A DNA stretch of 64,000 nucleotides, from contig CBDDFV010000008.1 of the NCBI GenBank assembly GCA_965227335.1, positions 186,001 to 250,000 of the forward strand, given 5' to 3'. The stretch is from CBDDFV01 sp965227335 (GTDB lineage Bacteria; Planctomycetota; Phycisphaerae; Phycisphaerales; SM1A02). The notes below the pieces were generated by a model. It searched no databases and had not been told where the DNA came from. It saw only the letters and a program-made list of their open reading frames with translations. Made by a program: the position numbers and the translations under genes. Below are positions 18,429-26,872 of this stretch, in pieces; within the stretch, counting starts at the first letter, position 1; the number at the start of each line of letters is the position of its first letter.

Positions 18429-21341
18429 ATGGCCGAAGGATCCGAACGACCCGGAGCCGTGATCGACAAGTACAAACTGGTTCAGCAGATCGGCGAAGGA
18501 GGCTTCGGCGTCGTCTACCTGGCGGAGCAGGCGCAGCCGGTCCGGCGGCAGGTCGCGTTGAAGGTCATCAAGCTGGGCATGGACACCAAGGAGGTAATCG
18601 CCCGCTTCAATGCCGAGCGGCAGGCCCTGGCGATGATGGAGCATCCCAACATCGCGAAGGTGCTCGACGCCGGCGCGACGGAGGCCGGCCGTCCCTACTT
18701 CGTGATGGAGTTGGTCAAAGGCGAGCCCATCACCGACTATTGCGACCGCGAGCGGGTCACGACTCGCAAACGCCTGGAACTCTTCATCCAGGTGTGTCAC
18801 GCCGTGCAGCATGCCCACCAGAAGGGCATCATCCATCGCGACATCAAGCCGTCGAACGTGATGATCGCGCTCGAGGACGGCAAGCCGATGCCGAAGGTGA
18901 TCGACTTCGGCATCGCCAAGGCGACGGACCAGCGACTCACCGAGCAGACGGTCTTCACGCAGCTCGGGCAGTTCATCGGTACTCCGGAGTACATGAGTCC
19001 CGAGCAGGCCGAGATGTCGGCGCTGGACATCGACACCCGCAGCGACGTCTACTCGCTCGGCGTCCTGCTCTACGAACTGCTGACCGGCACGACCCCCTTC
19101 GACGCGGTATCGCTGCGCCGGGCGGGACTGGCCGAGATCCAGCGGATCATCCGCGAGGTGGAACCGCCGCGTCCCAGCACGCGGCTCAGCTCCCTCGCGG
19201 CCGACGCGGTGTCCGCCGCCTCGACCGACGCGGCGACGTTGGTCGCGCGCGACGTGTCGCCCGCGGACGTCGTGGCCGGGCTGTCCTCGGCGCACGTCGC
19301 GCATCAACGGCGCACGGATCCCAGGAGCCTTGGCCGCATGCTCCGCGGGGATATCGACTGGATCATCATGAAGGCGCTGGAGAAGGACCGGACGCGCCGG
19401 TATGAGACCGCGAATGGCCTGGCGGCGGATATTGCCCGGCACCTGACCGATGAGCCGGTGACGGCGGGGCCGCCGAGCGCGAGCTACCGACTCAGCAAGT
19501 TCGTCAAGCGGAATCGAGGCCAGGTCATCGCGGGAGTCGTCATCGCGGCGATGCTGATCCTCGGCGTCATCGGCACGAGCGCCGGCATGGTGTGGGCGTG
19601 GACCGAGAAGGATCGCGCCGATGAGCAGACGACGCTGGCGAAGGCGTCCGCGCAATCCGAAGCCGCGCAACGGGCGATCGCCGTGGCCCGGGCCGAAGAG
19701 CTCGAGCTCGTCGCCGACTTCCAGTCCGAGCAGCTCAGCGCCATCGATGCCGAAGCGATGGGCGCCAACCTTCGCCGCTCCCTCCTTGACGCGGCCCCCG
19801 AAGCCGAACGCGATGCGCTCGCGGGCGCCCTCGCCTCCATCAACTTCACCGACCTCGCGTTGACCACGCTGCGGGACAACATCTTCGAGCGCACGATTGA
19901 GGCCATCGACTTCCAGTTCAAGGATCAGCCGCTCGTCCAGGCCAAGTTGCTGCAGACGACCGCGGCCACGCTGCGACTTCTTGGACTGCTCGATCTCGCC
20001 ACCGCCCCGCAGGAGCGGGCGCTCGCGATCCGGCGATTGGAACTCGGCGACGACCACCCGGATACCCTGGCCAGTATCAGCAACATTGGCTTGCTGCTGT
20101 CCGATCAAGGGAAGCTCGATGAGGCCGAGGCGTACCATCGCGAGGCGCTCGAGGGCTCCCGCCGCGTGCTGGGCAATGATCACCCAAACACGCTGATGAG
20201 CATCAACAACATGGGCTTCTTGCTCAAGGACCAGGGCAAGCTCGACGAAGCCGAGCCCTACGCCCGGGAGGCGCTGGAGAGCTCCCGACGGGTGCTGGGG
20301 GATGATCACCCGGACACGCTGGACAACATCAACAACATGGGCTCCCTCCTCTCGTTCCAGGGCAAGCTCGACGAGGCCGAGCCCTACTACCGCGAGGCGC
20401 TCGAGGGCCGCCGCCGCGTGCTGGGCGACGATCACCCGCAAACGCTGTCGAGCATCAGCAACATGAGCTTCCTGCTCGGGAGCCAGGGCAAGCTCAACGA
20501 GGCCGAGGCGTACTGCCGCGAGGCGCTCGAGGGCTCCCGCCGCGCGCTGGGCAATGATCACCCGGACACGCTGATAAGCATGAACAACATGGGCTCCCTT
20601 CTGCGAAGACTCGGCAAGCTGGACGAGGCCGAGCCTTACTTTCGCGAGGCGCTCGAGGGCGCCCGACGAGTGCTCGGGGATGATCACCCGGACACGCTGC
20701 GCAGAATCAACAACATGGGCGGCCTGCTCTCCGACCAGGGCAGACTCGACGAGGCCGAGGCGCACTACCGCGAGGCGCTCGAGGGCTCACGACGCGTGCT
20801 GGGTAATGATCACTCGGGCACGCTGACAAGCATCAACAACATGGCCTCGCTGCTGCAAGAACGAGGCAAGCTCGACGAGGCCGAGTCGTACTACCGCGAG
20901 GCGCTCGAGGGCTCACGACGAGTGCTGGGCGACGATCACCCGAGAACGCTGGCGCCCATCATTAACGTGGCCTCCCTGCTGCGAGAACGGGGCAAGCTGG
21001 ACGAGGCCGAATCGCTCGGAGATGAGGCCGTTCGAAGTGCTCGCGAGACGCTGGGCGAAGAACATTGGATCTTCGGCGTAGTCCTCGGTCACCACGCAAG
21101 AACCCTCGCCGCCATGGGCCGGTTCGCGGATGCCGAGGCGCGTTTCCTGGAGGCGTACCCGGTGCTCAGCGCGGCCCTCGGTGAGCACCACGCGCACACA
21201 CGGGGCACGGTCAAGGCCATGGCCGACTTCTACACCGCATGGGACCAGGCCGAGCCCGGCAACGGCTATGACATCCAAGCCACCGAGTGGCGAGCAAAGC
21301 TCGCGGACGACAGCGACGTGGTTGCGGAGGATGGACCATGA
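18429..21341 (+). CDS. Membrane-anchored Ser/Thr kinase with kinesin-light-chain-type TPRs
   Basis: A 970-residue protein. The kinase domain covers residues 14-340: GEGGFGVVY loop (22-30), K45, HRDIKPSN with the catalytic Asp near 138, DFG near 160, and a GTPEYMSPEQ activation segment. One transmembrane helix (around 366-392, VIAGVVIAAMLILGVIG) is followed by a coiled region. From about residue 530 run eight to nine TPRs with a 42-residue period (LGDDHPDTLxSINNMGxLLxxQGKLDEAExYxREALEGSRRV). Family knowledge: this architecture is greatly expanded in planctomycetes and is a Hanks-type sensor kinase. The GAAGGAG at 18413-18419 decides for the ATG at 18429 rather than 18422. The substrate is unknown. 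Confidence 0.93.
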   Translation: MAEGSERPGAVIDKYKLVQQIGEGGFGVVYLAEQAQPVRRQVALKVIKLGMDTKEVIARFNAERQALAMMEHPNIAKVLDAGATEAGRPYFVMELVKGEPITDYCDRERVTTRKRLELFIQVCHAVQHAHQKGIIHRDIKPSNVMIALEDGKPMPKVIDFGIAKATDQRLTEQTVFTQLGQFIGTPEYMSPEQAEMSALDIDTRSDVYSLGVLLYELLTGTTPFDAVSLRRAGLAEIQRIIREVEPPRPSTRLSSLAADAVSAASTDAATLVARDVSPADVVAGLSSAHVAHQRRTDPRSLGRMLRGDIDWIIMKALEKDRTRRYETANGLAADIARHLTDEPVTAGPPSASYRLSKFVKRNRGQVIAGVVIAAMLILGVIGTSAGMVWAWTEKDRADEQTTLAKASAQSEAAQRAIAVARAEELELVADFQSEQLSAIDAEAMGANLRRSLLDAAPEAERDALAGALASINFTDLALTTLRDNIFERTIEAIDFQFKDQPLVQAKLLQTTAATLRLLGLLDLATAPQERALAIRRLELGDDHPDTLASISNIGLLLSDQGKLDEAEAYHREALEGSRRVLGNDHPNTLMSINNMGFLLKDQGKLDEAEPYAREALESSRRVLGDDHPDTLDNINNMGSLLSFQGKLDEAEPYYREALEGRRRVLGDDHPQTLSSISNMSFLLGSQGKLNEAEAYCREALEGSRRALGNDHPDTLISMNNMGSLLRRLGKLDEAEPYFREALEGARRVLGDDHPDTLRRINNMGGLLSDQGRLDEAEAHYREALEGSRRVLGNDHSGTLTSINNMASLLQERGKLDEAESYYREALEGSRRVLGDDHPRTLAPIINVASLLRERGKLDEAESLGDEAVRSARETLGEEHWIFGVVLGHHARTLAAMGRFADAEARFLEAYPVLSAALGEHHAHTRGTVKAMADFYTAWDQAEPGNGYDIQATEWRAKLADDSDVVAEDGP

Positions 21342-21379
21342 GCCGCAGGGCGGAGCCCATTTCTCAGGAGGCAATCACG

Positions 21380-21526
21380 ATGCGAGCCGTCTCGTCGACC
21401 CTCGATCCGGTCGATCATCCCAGCCGGCCGGCGTCGCGCGACGTCGCCAGACCGGCCACGACGGGGTTGCGAGCGGCCGACCGCGCACAACAAACCCCAA
21501 GGTCTCGTGACCCTGGGGTTCTGTGA
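21380..21526 (+). other. Possible truncated gene start
   Basis: An AGGAGG sequence at 21368-21373 stands 6 bases before an ATG at 21380, a strong translation start. The frame encodes only 48 residues without recognisable features and ends inside the stem-loop at 21493-21520. It may be the beginning of a gene cut off by insertion of the restriction-modification element at about 21528. The rest of 21342-21833 shows no gene. Confidence 0.2.
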
Positions 21527-21540
21527 ATAGCGGGGGCACG
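21493..21540 (+). repeat. Stem-loop and left boundary sequence of the R-M element
   Basis: AACCCCA (21493-21499) pairs with TGGGGTT (21514-21520). It is followed by GTGAA and TAGCGGGGGC (21528-21537). The same 10 bases, again after a stem-loop, occur at 25525-25534 as the 3' end of a tRNA-Met fragment. This is a candidate attachment core at the left end of the element that carries recombinase 1. Confidence 0.4.
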
Positions 21541-21833
21541 CGTTGGTATCTACCCGACCGGGTTGGCGGTAGCGCGAGGCGCGATTCCGGGCGGCGACAG
21601 TGGGCACGAGGCGGCCCAGGAGGCCCGCTGCCCGCGACCGGCGGGGCCGGGCGAGTTCCCGTTCCGGTGGGGCACGACGGGCGTCGTGGACGCGGCGTAG
21701 AGCCGCCAGTTGCGTCGGCATGCGATACCTAGTAGAATCCGAACAGTGGTGAGAGGTCGTTGGGGGACGAACGCGCTTCTACGCCTCTGGTAGGATAGGG
21801 TCGGACGCGACCCACAAGTGGTTGGGGTAGAAA

Positions 21834-23060
21834 ATGGGCAAAGGCGTGAGCGATCTGAACTTGAAATCTTTGGAACTGTTCGCAGGTGCCGGAGGGCTGG
21901 CAATCGCGTCCGCACAAGCGGGCCTCCACCACGTCGCGGCGGTCGAGTGGGATCGGAACGCCTGCGAGACCATGCGTTCCAATCAGCTTCGGGGAGTTCC
22001 GTACTTGGCCGGCACGGACATCCTGGAAGGCGACGTTAGGGATGTCGACTTCCGGGGCTTTCGTGATCATGTTGACGTCGTCACTGGCGGGCCGCCATGC
22101 CAGCCCTTCTCCATCGGAGGCAAGCACGCCGGGTACCAGGACAAGCGTGACATGTTCCCGGAGGCAGTTAGGGCAGTACGGCAAATTCAACCGATTGCCT
22201 TCGTGTTCGAGAACGTCAAGGGCCTGCTCAGGTCCAGTTTCGAGAACTACTTCAGCTACTGTCTTCACCAGCTTCGATATCCAAACATCACGCGTCGCGG
22301 TGATGAGGAGTGGGCTCATCATCTTGCTCGATTGGAGGAATACCACACGAGCGGATCTAAGCGATGCTTGCGATACAACGTCGTTCATCAGCTGCTGAAC
22401 GCCAGCGACTTTGGCGTGCCCCAGAGACGCGAGCGGGTGTTGATTGTCGGGGTCCGTGCCGACTTGGGAATTCGATTCTCGTTCCCGACCGCAACCCATG
22501 GCGAAGATCGTCTCATCCATGACCAATGGGTAACAGGCGATTATTGGGAGGAGCACGGTCTAGCCCGGCCGAGCGATCTACCGAAGCGACTTCGCCGAAG
22601 AGCGGCGCGGCTTGAGCACGAGTTTCCGCAGTACATGTTGCCGCGATGGCGGACAGTACGCGACGCCATCAGTGATCTGCCAGCACTTGCTTGTGGCGAA
22701 CAGTGCCCGATAACGCCAAACCACTACTTCAACCCCGGTGCACGGTCCTATCCGGGACACACTGGTAGTCCGTTTGATTCGCCGGCTAAGACGCTCAAGG
22801 CAGGCGATCACGGTGTGCCTGGCGGGGAAAACACCTTGCGGCTGCCGGATGATTCAGTGAGATACTTTTCCGTTCGAGAGTGCGCTCGGCTTCAGACGTT
22901 CCCCGACGACTGGGTGTTGGAAGGATCATGGACTGAGTCCATGCGTCAACTCGGGAACGCCGTTCCATGTCGAATGGTGCGCATCGTCATTGAACGTCTG
23001 TTAGAGCAGATCGCATGCGCCCGACAGGGCGGCGCTACAGCCGAATCAGTGAGTCGCTAG
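21834..23060 (+). CDS. DNA (cytosine-5) methyltransferase of a type II R-M system
   Basis: A 408-residue C5 methyltransferase with all key motifs: SAM-binding FAGAGGL (16-22), catalytic GGPPCQPFS (C89), VFENVKG (about 124), QRRERV (about 199) and, after the target-recognition region, the C-terminal RQLGNAVP (about 390). It methylates the recognition site so that the paired endonuclease does not cut. It is convergent with the GIY-YIG endonuclease gene: the two stops overlap by four bases. With that partner the expected specificity is that of the Eco29kI family (CCGCGG), an inference only. The whole module lies in the element of recombinase 1. Confidence 0.93.
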   Translation: MGKGVSDLNLKSLELFAGAGGLAIASAQAGLHHVAAVEWDRNACETMRSNQLRGVPYLAGTDILEGDVRDVDFRGFRDHVDVVTGGPPCQPFSIGGKHAGYQDKRDMFPEAVRAVRQIQPIAFVFENVKGLLRSSFENYFSYCLHQLRYPNITRRGDEEWAHHLARLEEYHTSGSKRCLRYNVVHQLLNASDFGVPQRRERVLIVGVRADLGIRFSFPTATHGEDRLIHDQWVTGDYWEEHGLARPSDLPKRLRRRAARLEHEFPQYMLPRWRTVRDAISDLPALACGEQCPITPNHYFNPGARSYPGHTGSPFDSPAKTLKAGDHGVPGGENTLRLPDDSVRYFSVRECARLQTFPDDWVLEGSWTESMRQLGNAVPCRMVRIVIERLLEQIACARQGGATAESVSR

Positions 23061-23767
23061 GGCCAAAGCCGCTCGCCATGCCTGTAGTCACGGCGCTCGC
23101 GATACAACAATAACCTTCCCGGCAGTGCGGTTGCTTGCCAATCCCCCTCCAGGTTGGACGCGATCAACGCCACGAGGGCACCTGCGGGCATGTCGTCGCT
23201 TGGGACGGCTACATCGACTTCACCCACCGCTGCCTGTTCGTAGCGGAGCAAATACGGCAACTCGCTCTTTATGCGAGAAAGAAGTTCTCCGGCACTGTAC
23301 GTGCCAGACGGTATCGCAGTCCGAAACCCCGGGTCGATTGGATACATCCCATCAAATGAGCTGTCAGGAACCGCCGTGTCGTCTCGGCGTCGGCCCGGAT
23401 CGTTGCTCCCGAAGCCGGAGGAGTTCCACGCAGTGCGCCCATAGTGTCGAATCAGTGCAGCTTCCGTCGTCAGCGCGGACCAATTGGGGTGGATGTGGAT
23501 TGCCTTGAAGGTGATGGAATCGATGGTCACGTTCTGTCGGCCGGTTAACGCTTTCCGATGTCGATCTAACCGCCCCTGCAGGCTGCCGTCCGACTTCCCG
23601 ACATAGACGAGGGTGTCATCGAGGAACAGCTGGTAAACGCCTGGCTCGGCTCGAGCCGACTGAAGGGCTTCGGAGGTCAGCGCTCCGGCATCCATTGAGT
23701 CGAAGTGCTCAACCAGCTGTTCCGTGATCGCCCTCGCGAGATCGAAGTCAAAATCTCTGACCGCCAT
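23057..23767 (-). CDS. Eco29kI-like GIY-YIG restriction endonuclease
   Basis: A 236-residue protein. PGVYQLFLDDTLVYVGKSDG (residues 42-61) is the GIY-YIG core, written GVY...YVG. R67 and H70 follow in GRLDRHRKAL. The catalytic Glu is expected at E102 (TEAALI) and the WNSSGFGSNDPGRR segment (114-128) matches the WNxxGFGxHDPGxxR pattern known in the Eco29kI type II restriction enzymes. Role: double-strand cleavage of unmodified DNA. It is divergent from vsr, with only 12 bases between start codons, and tail-to-tail with the methyltransferase. Confidence 0.85.
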   Translation of the reverse strand: MAVRDFDFDLARAITEQLVEHFDSMDAGALTSEALQSARAEPGVYQLFLDDTLVYVGKSDGSLQGRLDRHRKALTGRQNVTIDSITFKAIHIHPNWSALTTEAALIRHYGRTAWNSSGFGSNDPGRRRDDTAVPDSSFDGMYPIDPGFRTAIPSGTYSAGELLSRIKSELPYLLRYEQAAVGEVDVAVPSDDMPAGALVALIASNLEGDWQATALPGRLLLYRERRDYRHGERLWP

Positions 23768-25383
23768 ACACTAGATTGTATGGATTCGCTCAGTCCACGA
23801 CAGCGGAGCGAGAGGATGTCGCGGATCAAGGGGCGCGACACCAAGCCCGAGTGGGTGGTCCGCCGCATGCTCCACGGCATGGGATATCGATTCCGTCTGC
23901 ACGCAGCAGACTTGCCGGGTCGACCGGACATCGTCTTCCGCAGCCGCCGGAAGGTCGTCTTCGTGCACGGGTGTTTCTGGCACCGACATCGATGCCGAGC
24001 CGGCAGGCGTGTGACGCGCAGTCGCCAATCGTTCTGGCAAGCGAAGTTCGAAGAGAACAAGGCGCGCGACGCCCGAAACCGGCGAGCTCTGAGAAGGTCG
24101 GGGTGGGATGTGCTCGTCGTCTGGGAATGCCAGACAAGAGCATCCAAGGCGCCGGAGCTCGAGGCTCGACTGCGCGAATTCTTGGGGCCGACACGCCTCA
24201 AGACCCCTTGAGTGCAGCTGCCCACACATGGATGGCGGTGGGGTTGTTTGACAAAGTCGATCAGGGGGGCGAGATGGGTAGGGCAGATGTGGGCGTAGTG
24301 GCGACGACAAATGTCTGGCGAGTTGCCCATAAGCACCGATAGCTGATATAGCGACACGCCTGCTCGCGCCAAGTGACTGCCAAATGAGTGGCGATAGGCC
24401 AAGCATCCCCAGCGCAGCTCGTGCCTGCGGTTCGCCCTCGCCAGCGCCTGCGAGAAATTGTCCCCATCCCACCGACACCCGCGCGGACTCGGAAAGAACC
24501 AGGGCGAGACCTGTGGCGCCGGTCGATACTTGATCAGGTACCGCAGCAGGTCGCTGCTGATCGGGACTGCCCGGTTCCGCCGCGTCTTCGGCTGCCAAGA
24601 CTCGCCGTTGATCGTCTTCGCCTGCACGCGGATCATCCGGGCGGACAGGTCGACATCATCCGGCGTCAGCCACAACGCCTCCTCTCGCCGGAGCCCCGCG
24701 TAGATGTACGTCGCCACCATCGTTTGCAGGAGCGGCTCTTCCCGAAGCGCGGCGAGCTGCTCGTCGATCTGCGGCAGCGTCAGGAAGCGGATCTCCGGCG
24801 CCGGCTCGTGGTAGCGCTGGACGCGGGCGATCGGATTCACCCCGCCGGGCATCCGGATCCGGCCCTCCTTCATCGCCCAGTTGACCAGCCGGTTGGCGAT
24901 CTCGCGGTACCGGTTCGCTGTCTTCGGCGCCAGGCCTCGCGCCCGGACCACTCGACCGATGAAGTCCGAGACCTCGGCCGTCGTGATGTGTTCGATGTAC
25001 TTCGCCGCGATTGGCTCGACCTCCTTGCGCGAGGATCCCCGGCGAATCGGTCGCTTCCGGCTCGCCTCGGTCACGCGGCGGCTGGTGACCGCCAGTTCCT
25101 CGCAGCAGACGCCGAACAACTCGCGGAGGTAGTAGACGTCCGTCTGTGCGCTCTTCGGCGTCTTGTGGGTGCGGATGTGCTGGACGTACGCCGCGACGAT
25201 CTCGCCGATGGGCGTCCGCGTCGGGAGCGGGTTGTCCTCGCCCTGGGCCTGCGCCGATTCGAAGCGGCGGACCTTCTCCTTGGCGATCTGCAGCACCTTC
25301 GTGCGAAGTGATCGCTCGGTCCGCTTGCCGTTGACGCTGTACCTGATCCAGTAGACGTTGCCGCGCTTGTAGAGACTGGCCAT
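23677..25383 (-). CDS. Tyrosine recombinase 1 (integrase) with run-on C-terminus
   Basis: The start at 25383 (MASLYKRGNVYWIRYSVNGK) gives the arm-binding N-terminus typical of phage-type integrases. The SAM-like core-binding domain follows, then the catalytic domain with R in YAGLRREEALWL, H-x-x-x in AYRHSFGSHLARAG and the nucleophile Tyr in ICRRHYAHI. Similarity to recombinase 2 ends at LIDFVKQP (about 24243). No stop occurs until 23677, so some 180 further residues run antisense across vsr and into the endonuclease gene; these are Ser/Arg-rich and probably not native. The original stop may have been lost when the R-M module arrived. It probably catalyses integration at the tRNA-Met-like site 140 bases upstream of its start. 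Confidence 0.75.
   Translation of the reverse strand: MASLYKRGNVYWIRYSVNGKRTERSLRTKVLQIAKEKVRRFESAQAQGEDNPLPTRTPIGEIVAAYVQHIRTHKTPKSAQTDVYYLRELFGVCCEELAVTSRRVTEASRKRPIRRGSSRKEVEPIAAKYIEHITTAEVSDFIGRVVRARGLAPKTANRYREIANRLVNWAMKEGRIRMPGGVNPIARVQRYHEPAPEIRFLTLPQIDEQLAALREEPLLQTMVATYIYAGLRREEALWLTPDDVDLSARMIRVQAKTINGESWQPKTRRNRAVPISSDLLRYLIKYRPAPQVSPWFFPSPRGCRWDGDNFSQALARANRRHELRWGCLAYRHSFGSHLARAGVSLYQLSVLMGNSPDICRRHYAHICPTHLAPLIDFVKQPHRHPCVGSCTQGVLRRVGPKNSRSRASSSGALDALVWHSQTTSTSHPDLLRARRFRASRALFSSNFACQNDWRLRVTRLPARHRCRCQKHPCTKTTFRRLRKTMSGRPGKSAACRRNRYPMPWSMRRTTHSGLVSRPLIRDILSLRCRGLSESIQSSVWRSEILTSISRGRSRNSWLSTSTQWMPER
23780..24211 (+). CDS. vsr: Very-short-patch mismatch repair endonuclease
   Basis: A 143-residue protein of normal Vsr length. 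The motif LPGRPDIVF contains the catalytic aspartate (D50), and FVHGCFWHRHRC supplies C65, H68, H70 and C72. With C117 in VVWEC they match the catalytic and zinc ligands of E. coli Vsr at almost the same positions. Role: nicks 5' of the T in T:G mismatches that arise by deamination of the methylated cytosine, so it offsets the mutagenic effect of the neighbouring C5 methyltransferase. The ATG at 23780 gives the typical MxxLSPxxRSxxMSRIKGRDT leader. Confidence 0.93.
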   Translation: MDSLSPRQRSERMSRIKGRDTKPEWVVRRMLHGMGYRFRLHAADLPGRPDIVFRSRRKVVFVHGCFWHRHRCRAGRRVTRSRQSFWQAKFEENKARDARNRRALRRSGWDVLVVWECQTRASKAPELEARLREFLGPTRLKTP

Positions 25384-25440
25384 TGCCTGAACCTCCGGGG
25401 TGTCCGGGGAGTCCTGGCGAGCCCATCTTGCGCAGACGAA

Positions 25441-25460
25441 GGGGGACAAAAAGGGGGACA
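25441..25460. promoter_or_regulatory. 12-bp-period direct repeat, probable recombinase 1 arm site
   Basis: GGGGGACAAAAA is followed directly by GGGGGACA, a doublet with 12-bp period between the recombinase 1 start and the stem-loop. Recombinase 2 has a doublet of equal period but different sequence at the equivalent position, so these are probably the direct-repeat arm-type sites bound by each enzyme's N-terminal domain. Confidence 0.45.
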
Positions 25461-25483
25461 GTTTGCCGAATTCGCCTACGAAA

Positions 25484-25513
25484 AAAGGGACTCGCATTGC
25501 TGCAAGTCCCTTT
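25484..25513. terminator. Stem-loop beside tRNA-Met fragment
   Basis: AAAGGGACT (25484-25492) pairs perfectly with AGTCCCTTT (25505-25513) around a 12-base loop, with an A-rich 5' side that becomes a U-tract on the minus strand. It lies just downstream of the tRNA 3' fragment in the sense of that tRNA, so it is likely the original tRNA terminator. A close relative lies at 32267-32298. Confidence 0.6.
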
Positions 25514-25524
25514 GAAACGGTAAG

Positions 25525-25567
25525 TAGCGGGGGCTGGATTCGAACCAACGACCTCCGGGTTATGAGC
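25525..25567 (-). pseudogene. 3' fragment of an initiator-type tRNA-Met (att site)
   Basis: On the minus strand the sequence reads CTCATAACCC, then a variable loop, a complete T-arm (GTTGG-TTCGAAT-CCAGC) and the acceptor half CCCCGCT plus A. The anticodon loop with CAT and the CCC on its 3' stem are those of initiator tRNA-Met. The 5' half (acceptor, D-arm, 5' anticodon stem) is absent: the bases beyond do not pair. Such 3' tRNA fragments mark attachment sites of integrated elements. Confidence 0.7.
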
Positions 25568-25685
25568 GGTCGAGGGCTCGAATCTGCTACCTCCATGCAC
25601 GTCAGAACTTGCATGGATTCAGGCGGATACGGTTTCCGGCCAGTGCGGCGCATGGTAGCGATATGGCCCCATGTTTGCATCTGAT

Positions 25686-25707
25686 GGGTGACGTCATGGG
25701 TGACGTC
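25686..25707. promoter_or_regulatory. 12-bp-period direct repeat, recombinase 2 type, left copy
   Basis: GGGTGACGTCAT is followed by GGGTGACGTC. The doublet matches the one at 32226-32247 in 20 of 22 positions, and not the recombinase 1 doublet at 25441. It therefore looks like the distal arm site of the element that carries recombinase 2. Confidence 0.5.
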
Positions 25708-25738
25708 TTGTTCAATGGAGCGGGGGTACCATTGCCTC

Positions 25739-26443
25739 GTGACCAGCTCAGCGAAACAGCCCGATGCTCGTGATTCCTTCGCCTGCCCCTGCTGCAGGAA
25801 CTGGACGCTGCCTGCGTCGGGCGCCTTTGAACTGTGTCCGGTTTGCTTCTGGCAAGACGACGGGCAAGGGGATGGTGACGCCGCTGAAGTGCGCGGGGGA
25901 CCCAATGGCTCCTTGAGCCTGTCTGATGCTCGAGAGAACTATGTCGCTTTGGGCGCCTGCGATCGGCGGCATTTGTCCTCGGTACGATCGCCCGAGGCTC
26001 AGGAAGTCTCGTTTCGGACGATGCGCGGTATCGAGTGTGCAATCGCTCTGGGGCTTGTCGGAGACGACCCGCCGCTACATGCGTCGATCGACGCTCTCTT
26101 GTCGGCCCTGCTCAGCGTGGCTCCTGGGTTCGCCATGTCGCGAGCGACCGACGGTGTCTTGCTGGTCCGCGTAGATCGAACGCCCCGAAGGCTCGCGGCG
26201 AGCGGGCTCGTTGTCATGGTCGAGGATCAATGCCTGCAGCCGTTCGAACTGCAGATTGACCTGGACGGTCAGGGGGCTTGCGGTGGCTTCGTCCGCATTG
26301 GGGACGCGGGTGGTCAGGCTGTCGAGGTTGGATCCCGTCTTCATCGCCGTTTGGAACGTGAGTTGATGAGCGATGAGCCTCGCGAGTTCGCATGGATGAC
26401 GGAGTTCGAGCGCGGCGATTCGTGGAGGTGCTGCAGCAGGTGA
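25739..26443 (+). CDS. CPCC-domain protein
   Basis: About 234 residues from a GTG at 25739 (alternative ATGs at 25688 and 25715 extend the N-terminus). Residues 15-80 match the cysteine-rich CPCC domain: FACPCCRNWTL, FELCPVCFWQDDGQ, then GGPNGSLSLSDARENYVALGAC. Two CxxC pairs suggest zinc binding. The C-terminal part (from GDDPPLHASIDALL) has alternating strands and helices and is unassigned. CPCC proteins are often single accessory genes on mobile elements; some authors link similar domains to toxin-immunity loci. It is the first gene inside the recombinase 2 element. Confidence 0.75.
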   Translation: MTSSAKQPDARDSFACPCCRNWTLPASGAFELCPVCFWQDDGQGDGDAAEVRGGPNGSLSLSDARENYVALGACDRRHLSSVRSPEAQEVSFRTMRGIECAIALGLVGDDPPLHASIDALLSALLSVAPGFAMSRATDGVLLVRVDRTPRRLAASGLVVMVEDQCLQPFELQIDLDGQGACGGFVRIGDAGGQAVEVGSRLHRRLERELMSDEPREFAWMTEFERGDSWRCCSR

Positions 26444-26872
26444 CCGGCTCCTGTGTTGCATTCGTTGCACAGTCATGAGTTGCATCAAAAAGTCCATATG
26501 TCGTGCTTGACAGCGTCGCAGCCACAGTGCATTGTTGCTCTTGGCCCGCGGGAGCTAAACGATAACCATGCGGTGACCCAGCCACCTGATACGCGGAACG
26601 AATTAGGGACAAAGCGCCGGACGAAAGGCAGAAGGAGCCCGAGCAGCTAGATCGCTGCCAGACGCACCAGCCCGTCCGGGGAAGCGAGACGCCCAAGCCG
26701 CCAGGGATGCAGTTTTCAAGTAGAGCTCAGCTCCCACCCCTTCATTCATCCTGACGCCGAGGTTGCGTCCACCCTTGCGGTGCGGCGTATGTGCGAGCCA
26801 TGCGTGAGATCGCGGGCTCGCAGGCGCAGCGGTTATGCGTCGGGCACAGAGCTCTATTCCGGGAGCTACCGC
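26444..26872. other. Intergenic region before the rep gene
   Basis: About 430 bases. No coding frame with protein features is seen. Its place directly upstream of an HUH-type replication initiator makes it a candidate for the double-strand origin of the element, but no obvious nick-site hairpin was recognised by eye. Confidence 0.3.

Noticed and set aside
18372..20765. Very long minus-strand open frame opposite the kinase-TPR gene
   Set aside because: It mirrors the TPR repeats in the antisense direction, is rich in Ala, Arg, Val and His, and has no protein features. It is an effect of high GC and codon bias.
20040..21000. Regularly spaced 126-bp repeats, considered as a CRISPR or satellite
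   Set aside because: They are exactly the coding units of 42-residue TPRs and keep the frame; there are no spacers.
21762..21773. Single GGGGGAC motif as the left arm site of recombinase 1
   Set aside because: Only one half-site exists; the second copy at 12 bases is absent, so chance is likely.
25525..25567. A functional tRNA-Met gene
   Set aside because: The 5' acceptor strand, D-arm and 5' anticodon stem are missing.
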